The notes beneath the pieces are model-generated. The model did not search any database. It was not told the origin of the DNA and was given only the letters and a program-made list of their open reading frames with translations. From Streptomyces spinosus (GTDB taxonomy: Bacteria; Actinomycetota; Actinomycetes; Streptomycetales; Streptomycetaceae), in assembly GCF_020400655.1 (NCBI RefSeq), contig NZ_JAINRC010000001.1, forward strand, positions 806,001 through 870,000: a DNA stretch of 64,000 nucleotides, in the 5' to 3' direction. Made by a program: the position numbers and the translations under genes. Of the stretch, positions 14,707 to 22,326 are shown piece by piece (the stretch's first letter is position 1; every line of letters begins with the position of its first letter).

Positions 14707-17166
14707 ATGGCCCGCCGCAGCACGAAGACCCCGCCGCCCGACGATTCGTTCGAGGAGAGGATCCTCGACATCGACGTCGTGGACGAGATGCGTGGCTCCT
14801 ACCTGGAGTACGCGTACTCGGTCATCTACTCGCGCGCCCTGCCGGACGCCCGTGACGGCCTGAAGCCGGTGCACCGCCGGATCGTGTACCAGATGAACGA
14901 GATGGGCCTGCGCCCCGAGCGCGGCTACGTGAAGTGCGCCCGTGTCGTCGGCGAGGTCATGGGCAAGCTGCACCCGCACGGCGACGCGTCGATCTACGAC
15001 GCCCTGGTGCGCATGGCGCAGCCCTTCTCCATGCGCGTGCCGCTGGTCGACGGCCACGGCAACTTCGGCTCGCTGGGCAACGACGACCCGCCGGCCGCCA
15101 TGCGGTACACCGAGTGCCGGATGGCCGAGGCGACGAGCCTGATGACGGAGTCGATCGACGAGGACACGGTCGACTTCGCGCCGAACTACGACGGCCAGGA
15201 GCAGGAGCCGGTGGCGCTGCCCGCCGCCTTCCCGAACCTGCTGGTCAACGGCTCCTCGGGCATCGCGGTCGGTATGGCGACGAACATGCCGCCGCACAAT
15301 CTGCGCGAGGTCATCGCCGCCGCCCGCCACCTGATCCGGAACCCGAACGCGGACCTGGACGCGCTGATGAAGCACGTCCCGGGCCCGGACCTGCCCACCG
15401 GCGGCCGGATCGTCGGCCTGGACGGCGTCCGGGACGCGTACGCGACCGGCCGTGGCACCTTCAAGATGCGCGCGACGGTCTCGGTCGAGACGGTCACCGC
15501 CCGCCGCAAGGGCCTGGTGGTCACCGAGCTGCCGTTCACGGTCGGTCCCGAGAAGGTCATCGCGAAGATCAAGGACCTGGTCAACGCGAAGAAGGTCCAG
15601 GGCATCGCCGACGTCAAGGACCTCACCGACCGCGAGCACGGCCTGCGCCTGGTCATCGAGATCAAGAACGGCTTCGTGCCCGAGGCGATCCTGGAGCAGC
15701 TGTACAAGCTGACCCCGATGGAGGAGTCCTTCGGCATCAACAACGTCGCCCTGGTCGACGGCCAGCCGCTCACCCTGGGCCTGAAGGAGCTGCTGGAGGT
15801 CTATCTGGACCACCGCTTCGACGTGGTCCGGCGCCGCAGCGAGTTCCGCCGCGGCAAGAAGCGCGACCGGCTGCACCTGGTCGAGGGCCTGCTGACCGCG
15901 CTGGTCGACATCGACGAGGTCATCCGGATCATCCGGTCCAGCGAGAACTCCGCGCAGGCCAAGGAGCGCCTGATCGAGCGCTTCTCGCTGAGCGAGGTGC
16001 AGACGCAGTACATCCTCGACACGCCGCTGCGCCGGCTCACCAAGTACGACCGGATCGAGCTGGAGGCGGAGAAGGACAAGCTCACCGCGGAGATCGAGGA
16101 GCTGACCCGGATCCTGGAGTCGGACGCCGAGCTGCGCAAGCTGGTCTCGGCCGAACTGGCCGCCGTCGCGAAGAAGTTCGGCACCGACCGGCGCACGGTC
16201 CTGCTGGAGTCCGCCGGCGCCCCGGCGGCCACCGTCCCGCTCCAGGTGGCCGACGACCCGTGCCGGGTGCTGCTGTCCTCGACGGGGCTGCTGGCCCGTA
16301 CGGCGACCGACGAGCCGTTCCCGGGGGCGGCGGGCGCCAAGCGCGTCAAGCACGACGTGATCGTCTCGGCGGTGCCGGCGACCGCGCGCGGGGTGATCGG
16401 CGCGGTGACCTCGGCGGGCCGGCTGCTGCGGATCAACGTGGTCGACCTGCCGCAACTGCCCGAGTCGGTGACCGCGCCCAACCTCTCCGGAGGTGCCCCG
16501 CTGGCGGAGTTCGTCTCCCTGGAGGACGACGAGACGGTGGTCTGCCTGACCACGCTGGACGAGTCGTCCCCGGGTCTCGCGCTCGGCACCGAGCAGGGCG
16601 TCGTCAAGCGCGTGGTGCCCGACTACCCGTCCAACAAGGACGAGTTGGAGGTCATCACGCTCAAGGAGGGCGACCGGATCGTCGGCGCGGTGGAGCTGCG
16701 CACCGGCGAGGAGGACCTGGTGTTCATCACGGACGACGCCCAGCTGCTGCGTTTCCAGGCCTCCATCGTCCGCCCGCAGGGCCGGCCGGCGGGCGGCATG
16801 GCGGGCATCAAGCTCGCCGAGGGCGCGAAGGTGATCTCCTTCACCGCGGTCGACCCGGCCGTCGACGCGGTGGTGTTCACGGTCGCGGGCTCGCGCGGCA
16901 CGCTGGACGACTCGGTGCAGACGACGGCCAAGCTCACCCCGTTCGACCAGTACCCGCGCAAGGGCCGGGCGACGGGCGGCGTGCGCTGCCAGCGGTTCCT
17001 GAAGGGCGAGGACTGCCTGTCGCTGGCCTGGGCGGGTCCGGTGCCCGCGCTCGCGGCGCAGAAGAACGGCACCCCGGCGGACCTGCCGGAGCCGGACCCG
17101 CGCCGCGACGGCTCGGGCACGTCGTTGGCGAAGACGGTGTCGGTGGTGGCGGGCCCGGTGCTGTAG
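14707..17166 (+). CDS. parC: DNA topoisomerase IV subunit A
   Basis: 819 residues. It has the GyrA/ParC breakage-reunion domain ([15 protein letters not shown]; the catalytic Tyr in [10 protein letters not shown] near 145; a coiled-coil tower 440-500) and a C-terminal beta-pinwheel region (about 530-800). With ParE it decatenates daughter chromosomes. ParC rather than GyrA is inferred from the distant parE at 33.3-35.4 kb and the absence of a clear GyrA box. AAGGAG lies 9 bases before the ATG. A GC-rich hairpin follows the stop. Confidence 0.93.
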   Translation: MARRSTKTPPPDDSFEERILDIDVVDEMRGSYLEYAYSVIYSRALPDARDGLKPVHRRIVYQMNEMGLRPERGYVKCARVVGEVMGKLHPHGDASIYDALVRMAQPFSMRVPLVDGHGNFGSLGNDDPPAAMRYTECRMAEATSLMTESIDEDTVDFAPNYDGQEQEPVALPAAFPNLLVNGSSGIAVGMATNMPPHNLREVIAAARHLIRNPNADLDALMKHVPGPDLPTGGRIVGLDGVRDAYATGRGTFKMRATVSVETVTARRKGLVVTELPFTVGPEKVIAKIKDLVNAKKVQGIADVKDLTDREHGLRLVIEIKNGFVPEAILEQLYKLTPMEESFGINNVALVDGQPLTLGLKELLEVYLDHRFDVVRRRSEFRRGKKRDRLHLVEGLLTALVDIDEVIRIIRSSENSAQAKERLIERFSLSEVQTQYILDTPLRRLTKYDRIELEAEKDKLTAEIEELTRILESDAELRKLVSAELAAVAKKFGTDRRTVLLESAGAPAATVPLQVADDPCRVLLSSTGLLARTATDEPFPGAAGAKRVKHDVIVSAVPATARGVIGAVTSAGRLLRINVVDLPQLPESVTAPNLSGGAPLAEFVSLEDDETVVCLTTLDESSPGLALGTEQGVVKRVVPDYPSNKDELEVITLKEGDRIVGAVELRTGEEDLVFITDDAQLLRFQASIVRPQGRPAGGMAGIKLAEGAKVISFTAVDPAVDAVVFTVAGSRGTLDDSVQTTAKLTPFDQYPRKGRATGGVRCQRFLKGEDCLSLAWAGPVPALAAQKNGTPADLPEPDPRRDGSGTSLAKTVSVVAGPVL

Positions 17167-17175
17167 CCGGGCTCC

Positions 17176-17200
17176 GGGCGGGCCCCCCGGGGGCTCGCCC
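17176..17200. terminator. bidirectional terminator between parC and the COG0523 gene
   Basis: A GC-only hairpin with 12-bp arms (one G-U pair) and almost no loop, placed 9 bp after the parC stop and 19 bp from the convergent gene's stop. Confidence 0.7.
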
Positions 17201-17219
17201 GGCCGGGCCCCCGCTGGCT

Positions 17220-18320
17220 CTAGGCGGGCGGGTCCTCCACGTCGGCGTCCGCTTCGTCGGGGTCCCGCACGTAGCGCAGGACCCCCCACATGCCGTGCTC
17301 GTCGGCGTGCGGGGCGTCGTCCCCGCACGCCCGCAGTTCCTTGCCGAGGGTGTCCGCGTCGATGCCGGCGCCGATCAGCACCAGCTGGGTGAGGCGCTCC
17401 TCGCCGGGCGCCCAGGGCTGCGGGTAGAAGCGCAGGAACCGGCCGACGGCGTGCACGGCGTAGCGGTTGAGCGGGTCGTACGGCCCGAAGTCGACGTACC
17501 CCTTGATCCGGTACAGCCCCTCGGGCCGGCTGTCCAGGAACCGCATGAGCCGACGGGGCTCCAGGGGCACGTCGGAGGTGAAGGACAGGCTGTCGTAGCC
17601 GGTGTGCAGATGCCCGGCGTGCTGGTCGGCGTCGTGGTCGTCGCTGTCGCCGTCGTGGCCGTGCAGGTCGTCGAAGGACAGCTGTCCGATGCGCTCCTCG
17701 CCCGGACGGCAGTCGAAGAGGAACTCGGGGTCGACCCGGCCGTAGGTGGCCGGGACGACGGCGGCGCGGCCGGCGAGCGCGCGAACGGCCCCCAGCGTCC
17801 GCTCGGCGTCGTCCGCACGGTCGAGCTTGTTGACGACGACCAGGTCGGCGAGCGCCAGGTGCCGGTCGATCTCGGGGTGCTTCGCCCGCGTGTCGTCGAA
17901 CTCGGCGGCGTCGACGACCTCGACGAGACCGCCGTACACGATGCCCGGGTGCTCGCTGGCGAGCACCATGCGCACGAGTTCCCCGGGCTCGGCCAGCCCG
18001 CTGGCCTCGATGACGATCACGTCGATCCCGGTGCCGGGGGCGGCGAGCCGGTCCAGGTAGAGGTCGAGTTCGCTCGCGTCGACGGCACAGCACAGGCAGC
18101 CGTTGCCGAGCGAGACGGTCGAGTCGCCCAGGGCGCCGGCGACGGCCATCGCGTCGATCTCGATCGCCCCGAAGTCGTTGACGATAGCCCCGATCCGGCT
18201 GCCTCCGCTGCGGTGCAGCAGATGGTTGAGGAGCGTGGTCTTCCCGGACCCCAGGAATCCGGCGAGCACGACGACCGGGATCTGCCGCGGACTGCCGCCG
18301 CGAGCCTGGCTGTTCCCCAA
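17220..18320 (-). CDS. COG0523/CobW-family metal-chaperone GTPase
   Basis: 366 residues. The P-loop GFLGSGKTTLLNHLL is near residue 20, the family signature GCLCC (CxCC metal site) near 68, VIEASGLAEP at Walker B, and NKLD near 155. A His/Asp-rich insert (HGHDGDSDDHDADQHAGHLH) near 215 probably binds metal. The CobW C-terminal domain follows. Members deliver Zn, Co or Fe to client enzymes; the metal cannot be named here, and no Zur-like box was seen. No ATG or GTG lies near the domain start. TTG at 18320 after AGAGAGG (spacing 7) is the best start. Confidence 0.85.
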   Translation of the reverse strand: MGNSQARGGSPRQIPVVVLAGFLGSGKTTLLNHLLHRSGGSRIGAIVNDFGAIEIDAMAVAGALGDSTVSLGNGCLCCAVDASELDLYLDRLAAPGTGIDVIVIEASGLAEPGELVRMVLASEHPGIVYGGLVEVVDAAEFDDTRAKHPEIDRHLALADLVVVNKLDRADDAERTLGAVRALAGRAAVVPATYGRVDPEFLFDCRPGEERIGQLSFDDLHGHDGDSDDHDADQHAGHLHTGYDSLSFTSDVPLEPRRLMRFLDSRPEGLYRIKGYVDFGPYDPLNRYAVHAVGRFLRFYPQPWAPGEERLTQLVLIGAGIDADTLGKELRACGDDAPHADEHGMWGVLRYVRDPDEADADVEDPPA

Positions 18321-18489
18321 CGGACGACCTCTCTGACCTACCGGGGCGCACCGGTTCGCGGCCCGGTGCGCGGACGGGCGTGGACTGCGCGTCAAGGATA
18401 CGAGCGGGTCGGCAGCCCGAGGGCCTCGGGCGCCGGCGCCGCCGCGGGGCCAGAGGGCTTCGGCGCGGGTCACAGCCGGTGGTGAGGGC

Positions 18490-18520
18490 GCACGGCGGGT
18501 GGGGGGGGCACGGCGGGTGG
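18490..18520. repeat. short direct repeats in a gene-free stretch
   Basis: GCACGGCGGGTGG occurs at 18490-18502 and 18508-18520, separated by a run of Gs. They lie in the 338-bp gap 18321-18658 upstream of the COG0523 gene and downstream of the citrate synthase. No ORF is convincing there. Confidence 0.7.
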
Positions 18521-18637
18521 CTCGGCGCCACAGCGGGCGCCGCGGGGATACGACGGCGGCGCGGATACGGCGGGCGGCACCGGAACGCGGCGCCCCGCCC
18601 GCGAGCGCTCGGCGTCGGCGCGGGGGACCGCGCTCCG

Positions 18638-18665
18638 CCCGCGCTCACCCGCCCGCGCTCACCCG
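18638..18665. repeat. 14-bp tandem duplication over the citrate synthase stop
   Basis: CCCGCGCTCACCCG is repeated twice with no spacer. The second copy contains the TGA stop of the minus-strand citrate synthase gene. Confidence 0.8.
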
Positions 18666-19855
18666 GCGGCGGGCACCGTGGCCTTGGGCTCGGGGCCCAC
18701 GTACCGCGCCAGCGGGCGGATGATCTTCGAATCGGCGGCCTGTTCCAGGATGTTGGCGCTCCAGCCCACGACCCGTGCCGACGCGAAGGTGGGGGTGAAC
18801 ATCTCCCGGGGCAGGCCGCACAGTTCCATGACCACACCGGCGTAGAACTCGACGTTCGTGTGGAGTTCGCGGCCGGGCTTCAGCTCGGCGAGGATCGCTT
18901 CCACGCGCCGCTCGACCTCCACCGCGAACCGGGCCCGGGGGCCGCCGAAGCCGAGGGCGATCTCGCGCAGCATCCGGGACCGCGGGTCCTGCGTGCGGTA
19001 CACGGCGTGCCCGAAGCCCATGATCCGGTCACCGGCGAGCACCCTCTCGCGGATCCAGGCGTCGATCCGGTCGGGCGTGCCGATCGCGTCCAGGGTGTCC
19101 AGGGCCCGGCTGGGCGCGCCTCCGTGCAGCGGACCGGACAGGGCGCCGACGGCGCCGGCCAGGCAGGCCGCCACGTCGGCGCCCGTGGAGGCGATGACGC
19201 GTGCGGTGAAGGTTGACGCATTGAATCCGTGATCAATGGTTGAGATCAGGTATTGCTCGACCGCCCGCGCCCGGCGCGGATCCGGTTCCGAACCCGTCAC
19301 CATGTACAGGTAGTTGCCCGCGTACGAGAGGTCCTCGCGCGGCTCGACCGGGTCGAGGCCGCGGCCGAGCCGGTAGAGCGCCGTGAGCAGGGTCGGTACG
19401 GCCGCGCAGGCGGCCACGGTGTCGGCGCGGCGCCGGTCGGGGTCGGTGTCGTACACCGGCCGGAAGCCCTGTGCCGCGCCCAGCAGGGACAGCGCCGTAC
19501 GCAGTCCGGCGAGCGGCCCCGAACGCCGCCCGGCCGCGGCGATGGCGGGGAGGGCCGCGCGGACGTCCTCCGGCAGGCGCCGCAGGGCGGCGGTCTCCGC
19601 GGCGAAGGCGGCACCGCTCCGGGCGTCCGGCAGGGTGCCGTGGACCAGCAGATGCCAGACGTCCTCGAAGCTCCGGGTGTGCGCGAGGTCGACGGCCGAG
19701 TACTGCCGGTAGTGGTAGAAGCCCTCACGGCCCCGGACGTCGCCGATCTCGGTCTCGGCGACGACGACACCGGCGAGACCGCGCGGGACGTCGATGAGCG
19801 GGGTCTCGCTGAGCGGTGTGGCGCTGAGCGGGGTGGCGGGCGCGTTGACGGCCAT
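18659..19855 (-). CDS. citrate synthase-family protein with Asp-to-Glu change at a catalytic position
   Basis: 398 residues. The short citrate/2-methylcitrate synthase fold shows IDHGFNASTFTAR, GPLHGGAPSRAL and MGFGHAVYR, the expected His residues. The position of the catalytic Asp (usually NVDFYSG) reads NVEFYAG. It should condense an acyl-CoA with oxaloacetate, but citrate versus methylcitrate cannot be decided and the Glu may alter activity. GGAGGAG lies 6-7 bases before the ATG. It is divergent from a second citrate synthase carrying a DNA-binding domain, across a 120-bp region full of inverted repeats. Confidence 0.9.
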   Translation of the reverse strand: MAVNAPATPLSATPLSETPLIDVPRGLAGVVVAETEIGDVRGREGFYHYRQYSAVDLAHTRSFEDVWHLLVHGTLPDARSGAAFAAETAALRRLPEDVRAALPAIAAAGRRSGPLAGLRTALSLLGAAQGFRPVYDTDPDRRRADTVAACAAVPTLLTALYRLGRGLDPVEPREDLSYAGNYLYMVTGSEPDPRRARAVEQYLISTIDHGFNASTFTARVIASTGADVAACLAGAVGALSGPLHGGAPSRALDTLDAIGTPDRIDAWIRERVLAGDRIMGFGHAVYRTQDPRSRMLREIALGFGGPRARFAVEVERRVEAILAELKPGRELHTNVEFYAGVVMELCGLPREMFTPTFASARVVGWSANILEQAADSKIIRPLARYVGPEPKATVPAAG

Positions 19856-19882
19856 GGATCTCCTCCTCGGGTCCCCCGAAAC

Positions 19883-19935
19883 TTGATCCGACTGTCCATG
19901 CTTGACGCTATGCTGTCAACGTTGATCCGATCAAC
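19883..19935. promoter_or_regulatory. operator cluster between divergent citrate synthase genes
   Basis: Within 120 bp lie TTGATCCGA twice (19883-19891 and 19922-19930), TTGAC-N8-GTCAA (19902-19919) and the palindrome GTTGATCCGATCAAC (19921-19935). A minus-strand TTGACA -35-like hexamer overlaps the second. This looks like a regulated divergent promoter; the helix-turn-helix citrate synthase alongside is a candidate binder. Confidence 0.65.
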
Positions 19936-19975
19936 ACACCTCTATCAACATGTGTGCTGCCACTACGGTGACCCC

Positions 19976-21232
19976 ATGCGCGATCACGACACCGCTCCTC
20001 ACCGTCCCGGGCGCCGGCTGAGCACCAAGGAGACCGCCGAACTGCTCGGGGTGAAGCCCGAGACGGTCTACGCGTACGTGAGCCGCGGCCTGCTCAGCAG
20101 CAGACGCGAACCCGGCGGCCGGTCCAGCACGTTCGAGGCCGGGGAGGTGGAGGCCCTCGCGCGCCGCAACCGGCGCGAGGTAGCCGGGACTCCGGGGTCC
20201 GGCGGCGACCTGTCCGTCCGCACCCGGATCACCCTCATCGAGCAGGAGCGGTACTTCTACCGGGGCGTGGACGCCGTCGACCTGGCCACCCGCCACTCCT
20301 ACGAGGAGGTCGCCGAGTGGCTGTGGACCGGCCGGCTGAGCCCCGGGGCGACGTTCTCCGCGCCCGGGCCCACCGTCGAGGTCGCCCGCCGCGCGGTGGA
20401 CGCCCTGTCCGAACACGCCTCCCCGGTCGACCGGCTGCGGGTCGCCGCGATCGCCGCGGCGGCCGAGGACCCGCTGCGCTTCGACCTGTCCGAGGACGCC
20501 GTGCTGAACACGGCGCGGGTCCTGATCCCGACCCTCGTCGCCGCGCTCCCGCCGGTCCGGGCCGACCACCAGGACGGCGGGGCACTGGCGCAACGGCTGT
20601 GGGGGCGGCTGACCGGCCACCCGGCCGACGAGGACTCCCTGCGCGTCCTGGACACCGCGCTCGCGCTGCTCGCCGACCACGACCTCGCCGCGTCCACGCT
20701 GGCGGTGCGGGTCGCCGCCTCGGCCCGGGCGCACGCTTACGCGGCCGTCTCGGCCGGGCTCGGCGTCCTGGAGGGGCCGCTGCACGGCGCCGCGAGCGGC
20801 CTGGCCCACCGGATGCTCCTGGACGTGCTCGACCAGGGGACAGCGGTCCCGGTGATCGCCGACGAGCTGCGCGCGGGCCGCCGCGTGCCCGGTCTCGGCC
20901 ACCGGCTGTACGCCGGTGAGGACCCCCGCGCGCGCATGCTGTTCGGCCTCCTGGAGCGGGTCCCGCGCGCGGAGTCCGCGCTGCTCGCGGCCCGAGACAT
21001 CGTCGCGACGGCCGCCCGGCACACTCCGCTGCACGCCAATGTGGACCTGGCCCTCGCGGTGTTCACCGCGTCCAGCGGCATGCCGGCCACCGCCGGTGAG
21101 ACGATCTTCGCCGTCGCGCGGACCGCGGGCTGGATCGCCCACGCCCTGGAGGAGTACGGCGAGCGTCCGCTGCGCATGCGGCCCAGTGGCCATTACGTCG
21201 GCCCGCGCCCGCCGCAGCCCCTGCCGGAGTAG
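19976..21232 (+). CDS. citrate synthase fused to an N-terminal helix-turn-helix domain
   Basis: 418 residues. Residues about 13-62 form a MerR/excisionase-like helix-turn-helix (RLSTKETAELLGVKPETVYA, SSTFEAGEVEALARR). From about 80 the citrate synthase domain follows, with all four catalytic-region motifs: LADHDLAASTLAVR, GPLHGAASG, GLGHRLYAGEDPRA and NVDLALAVF, which keeps the Asp. The combination suggests a metabolite-responsive regulator or a DNA-tethered enzyme; that is inference. The ATG at 19976 has only weak GGTGA upstream; an in-frame GTG at 19952 is an alternative. Its promoter is shared with the divergent citrate synthase. Confidence 0.88.
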   Translation: MRDHDTAPHRPGRRLSTKETAELLGVKPETVYAYVSRGLLSSRREPGGRSSTFEAGEVEALARRNRREVAGTPGSGGDLSVRTRITLIEQERYFYRGVDAVDLATRHSYEEVAEWLWTGRLSPGATFSAPGPTVEVARRAVDALSEHASPVDRLRVAAIAAAAEDPLRFDLSEDAVLNTARVLIPTLVAALPPVRADHQDGGALAQRLWGRLTGHPADEDSLRVLDTALALLADHDLAASTLAVRVAASARAHAYAAVSAGLGVLEGPLHGAASGLAHRMLLDVLDQGTAVPVIADELRAGRRVPGLGHRLYAGEDPRARMLFGLLERVPRAESALLAARDIVATAARHTPLHANVDLALAVFTASSGMPATAGETIFAVARTAGWIAHALEEYGERPLRMRPSGHYVGPRPPQPLPE

Positions 21233-21266
21233 GACACGGACGGGCCGGAAGTCGCCCCGGGGAAAG

Positions 21267-21285
21267 TCAGGTTAGGCTCACCTCT
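21267..21285 (+). promoter_or_regulatory. DmdR/IdeR-type iron box, overlapping the promoter
   Basis: TCAGGTTAGGCTCACCTCT matches the actinomycete iron box (TTAGGTTAGGCTCACCTAA) at 16 of 19 positions. TAGGCT inside it is well placed as a -10 hexamer. The box ends on the base before the GTG start, so the mRNA may be leaderless and repressed when iron is plentiful. Confidence 0.85.
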
Positions 21286-22227
21286 GTGAGTAGGTGTGCG
21301 ACCGCGTCCCGGAGCCTCGAGGAACCCGTGTCCGGTACGGCGGCGACGGCGACGACCTGGCTGCTGCTGGAACAGCCCGGCCCCTGGGGTGCCAAGGCCC
21401 TCACGTCCAGTCACCTGGACCCCGCGCTGGGCCGGGAACTGGAGGCCGCCGCCGACGGAACCGGCGTGCGGATCGCCCTCATCCGGCGCCCCGGGCGCCA
21501 CGCCGACCCCGGTACGCCCGAGATCCGGCAGGTGTACGCCGCGCACACCGTTCCCGGGCGTGTGTGGCTGCAGGGCGCGGCCACGCGTGATCCGCGGCGG
21601 CTGCTCGACCTCGACTTCGCCGGCCTCGGAGCGGGCGAGCACCGTTCCTTCGGCACGGTGCTCGGCGGACGGCCGCACCGGGGTGATCCGCTGGCGCTCG
21701 TGTGCACCAACGGCAAGCGCGACCGCTGCTGTGCCCTCCTGGGCCGCCCGCTCGCCACGGAGCTGGTCGCCTCCGGGGTGCGCGGGGTCTGGGAGGTCAC
21801 CCATCTGGGTGGACATCGCTTCGCGCCCACGGTGCTGGTCCTGCCGTACGGCTACGCCTACGGCCGCGCCGAGGCGCACACCGTCAAGGAGGCCCTGCAC
21901 GGCGTCCAGGAGGGACGTGTGGTCCTGGAGGGGTGCAGGGGGTGCTCGGCGTGGGAACGCCCGGGACAGGCGGCGGAACTGGCCGTGCGGTCCGCCGCGG
22001 GCGAGTACCGGGCGGGTGTGCTCAACGTCGTACGGACCGACGGCACCGACTCCGGCTGGGCCGTCACCGTCCGGCACGCCGACGGCCGCCGGTGGCGGGT
22101 CACCGTGGCGCGCGGGACGGCGCTGCCGCCCCGCCCCGAGAGCTGTGGCGCGGCGGTGCTCGGTACGCCCGCGCGGATGGACGTGGTCGAGGTGCGCGAG
22201 CTGAGGCCGACGGCGCTGGCGAGCTGA
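21286..22227 (+). CDS. sucrase/ferredoxin-like (thioredoxin-like [2Fe-2S]) protein
   Basis: 313 residues. The C-terminal half has the thioredoxin-like ferredoxin features CTNGKRDRCCALLGRPLA and HLGGHRFAPTVLVLPYGYAYG. Further Cys are in VLEGCRGCSAW. The N-terminal half (WLLLEQPGPWGAKAL) is the other typical block of this family. These proteins are thought to bind [2Fe-2S]; their electron partner is unknown. The GTG at 21286 lies directly after an iron box and has no ribosome-binding site. That fits a leaderless, iron-repressed gene, perhaps used in iron acquisition or reductive siderophore processing. An in-frame GTG at 21328 is the alternative start. Confidence 0.87.
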   Translation: MSRCATASRSLEEPVSGTAATATTWLLLEQPGPWGAKALTSSHLDPALGRELEAAADGTGVRIALIRRPGRHADPGTPEIRQVYAAHTVPGRVWLQGAATRDPRRLLDLDFAGLGAGEHRSFGTVLGGRPHRGDPLALVCTNGKRDRCCALLGRPLATELVASGVRGVWEVTHLGGHRFAPTVLVLPYGYAYGRAEAHTVKEALHGVQEGRVVLEGCRGCSAWERPGQAAELAVRSAAGEYRAGVLNVVRTDGTDSGWAVTVRHADGRRWRVTVARGTALPPRPESCGAAVLGTPARMDVVEVRELRPTALAS

Positions 22228-22249
22228 CCGGCGCAGGTGCCGTCAGCCT

Positions 22250-22269
22250 TTGATCAACGCATGGATCAA
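22250..22269. promoter_or_regulatory. TTGATC-N8-GATCAA inverted repeat before the sensor kinase
   Basis: An exact 6-bp-arm inverted repeat 58 bp upstream of the kinase start. It resembles the TTGAC-N8-GTCAA and GTTGATCCGATCAAC elements of the citrate synthase operator 2.3 kb away. Confidence 0.4.
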
Positions 22270-22326
22270 GAGATCCACACCACACCCGCTGGGGTGCGCC
22301 CGGCCGCCGCACGTACCGTCATGGGC

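Noticed and set aside
14641..18837. 1398-codon minus-strand open frame across parC
   Set aside because: Antisense to parC and frame-shifted against the COG0523 gene; the protein is Arg/Gly-rich without family features.
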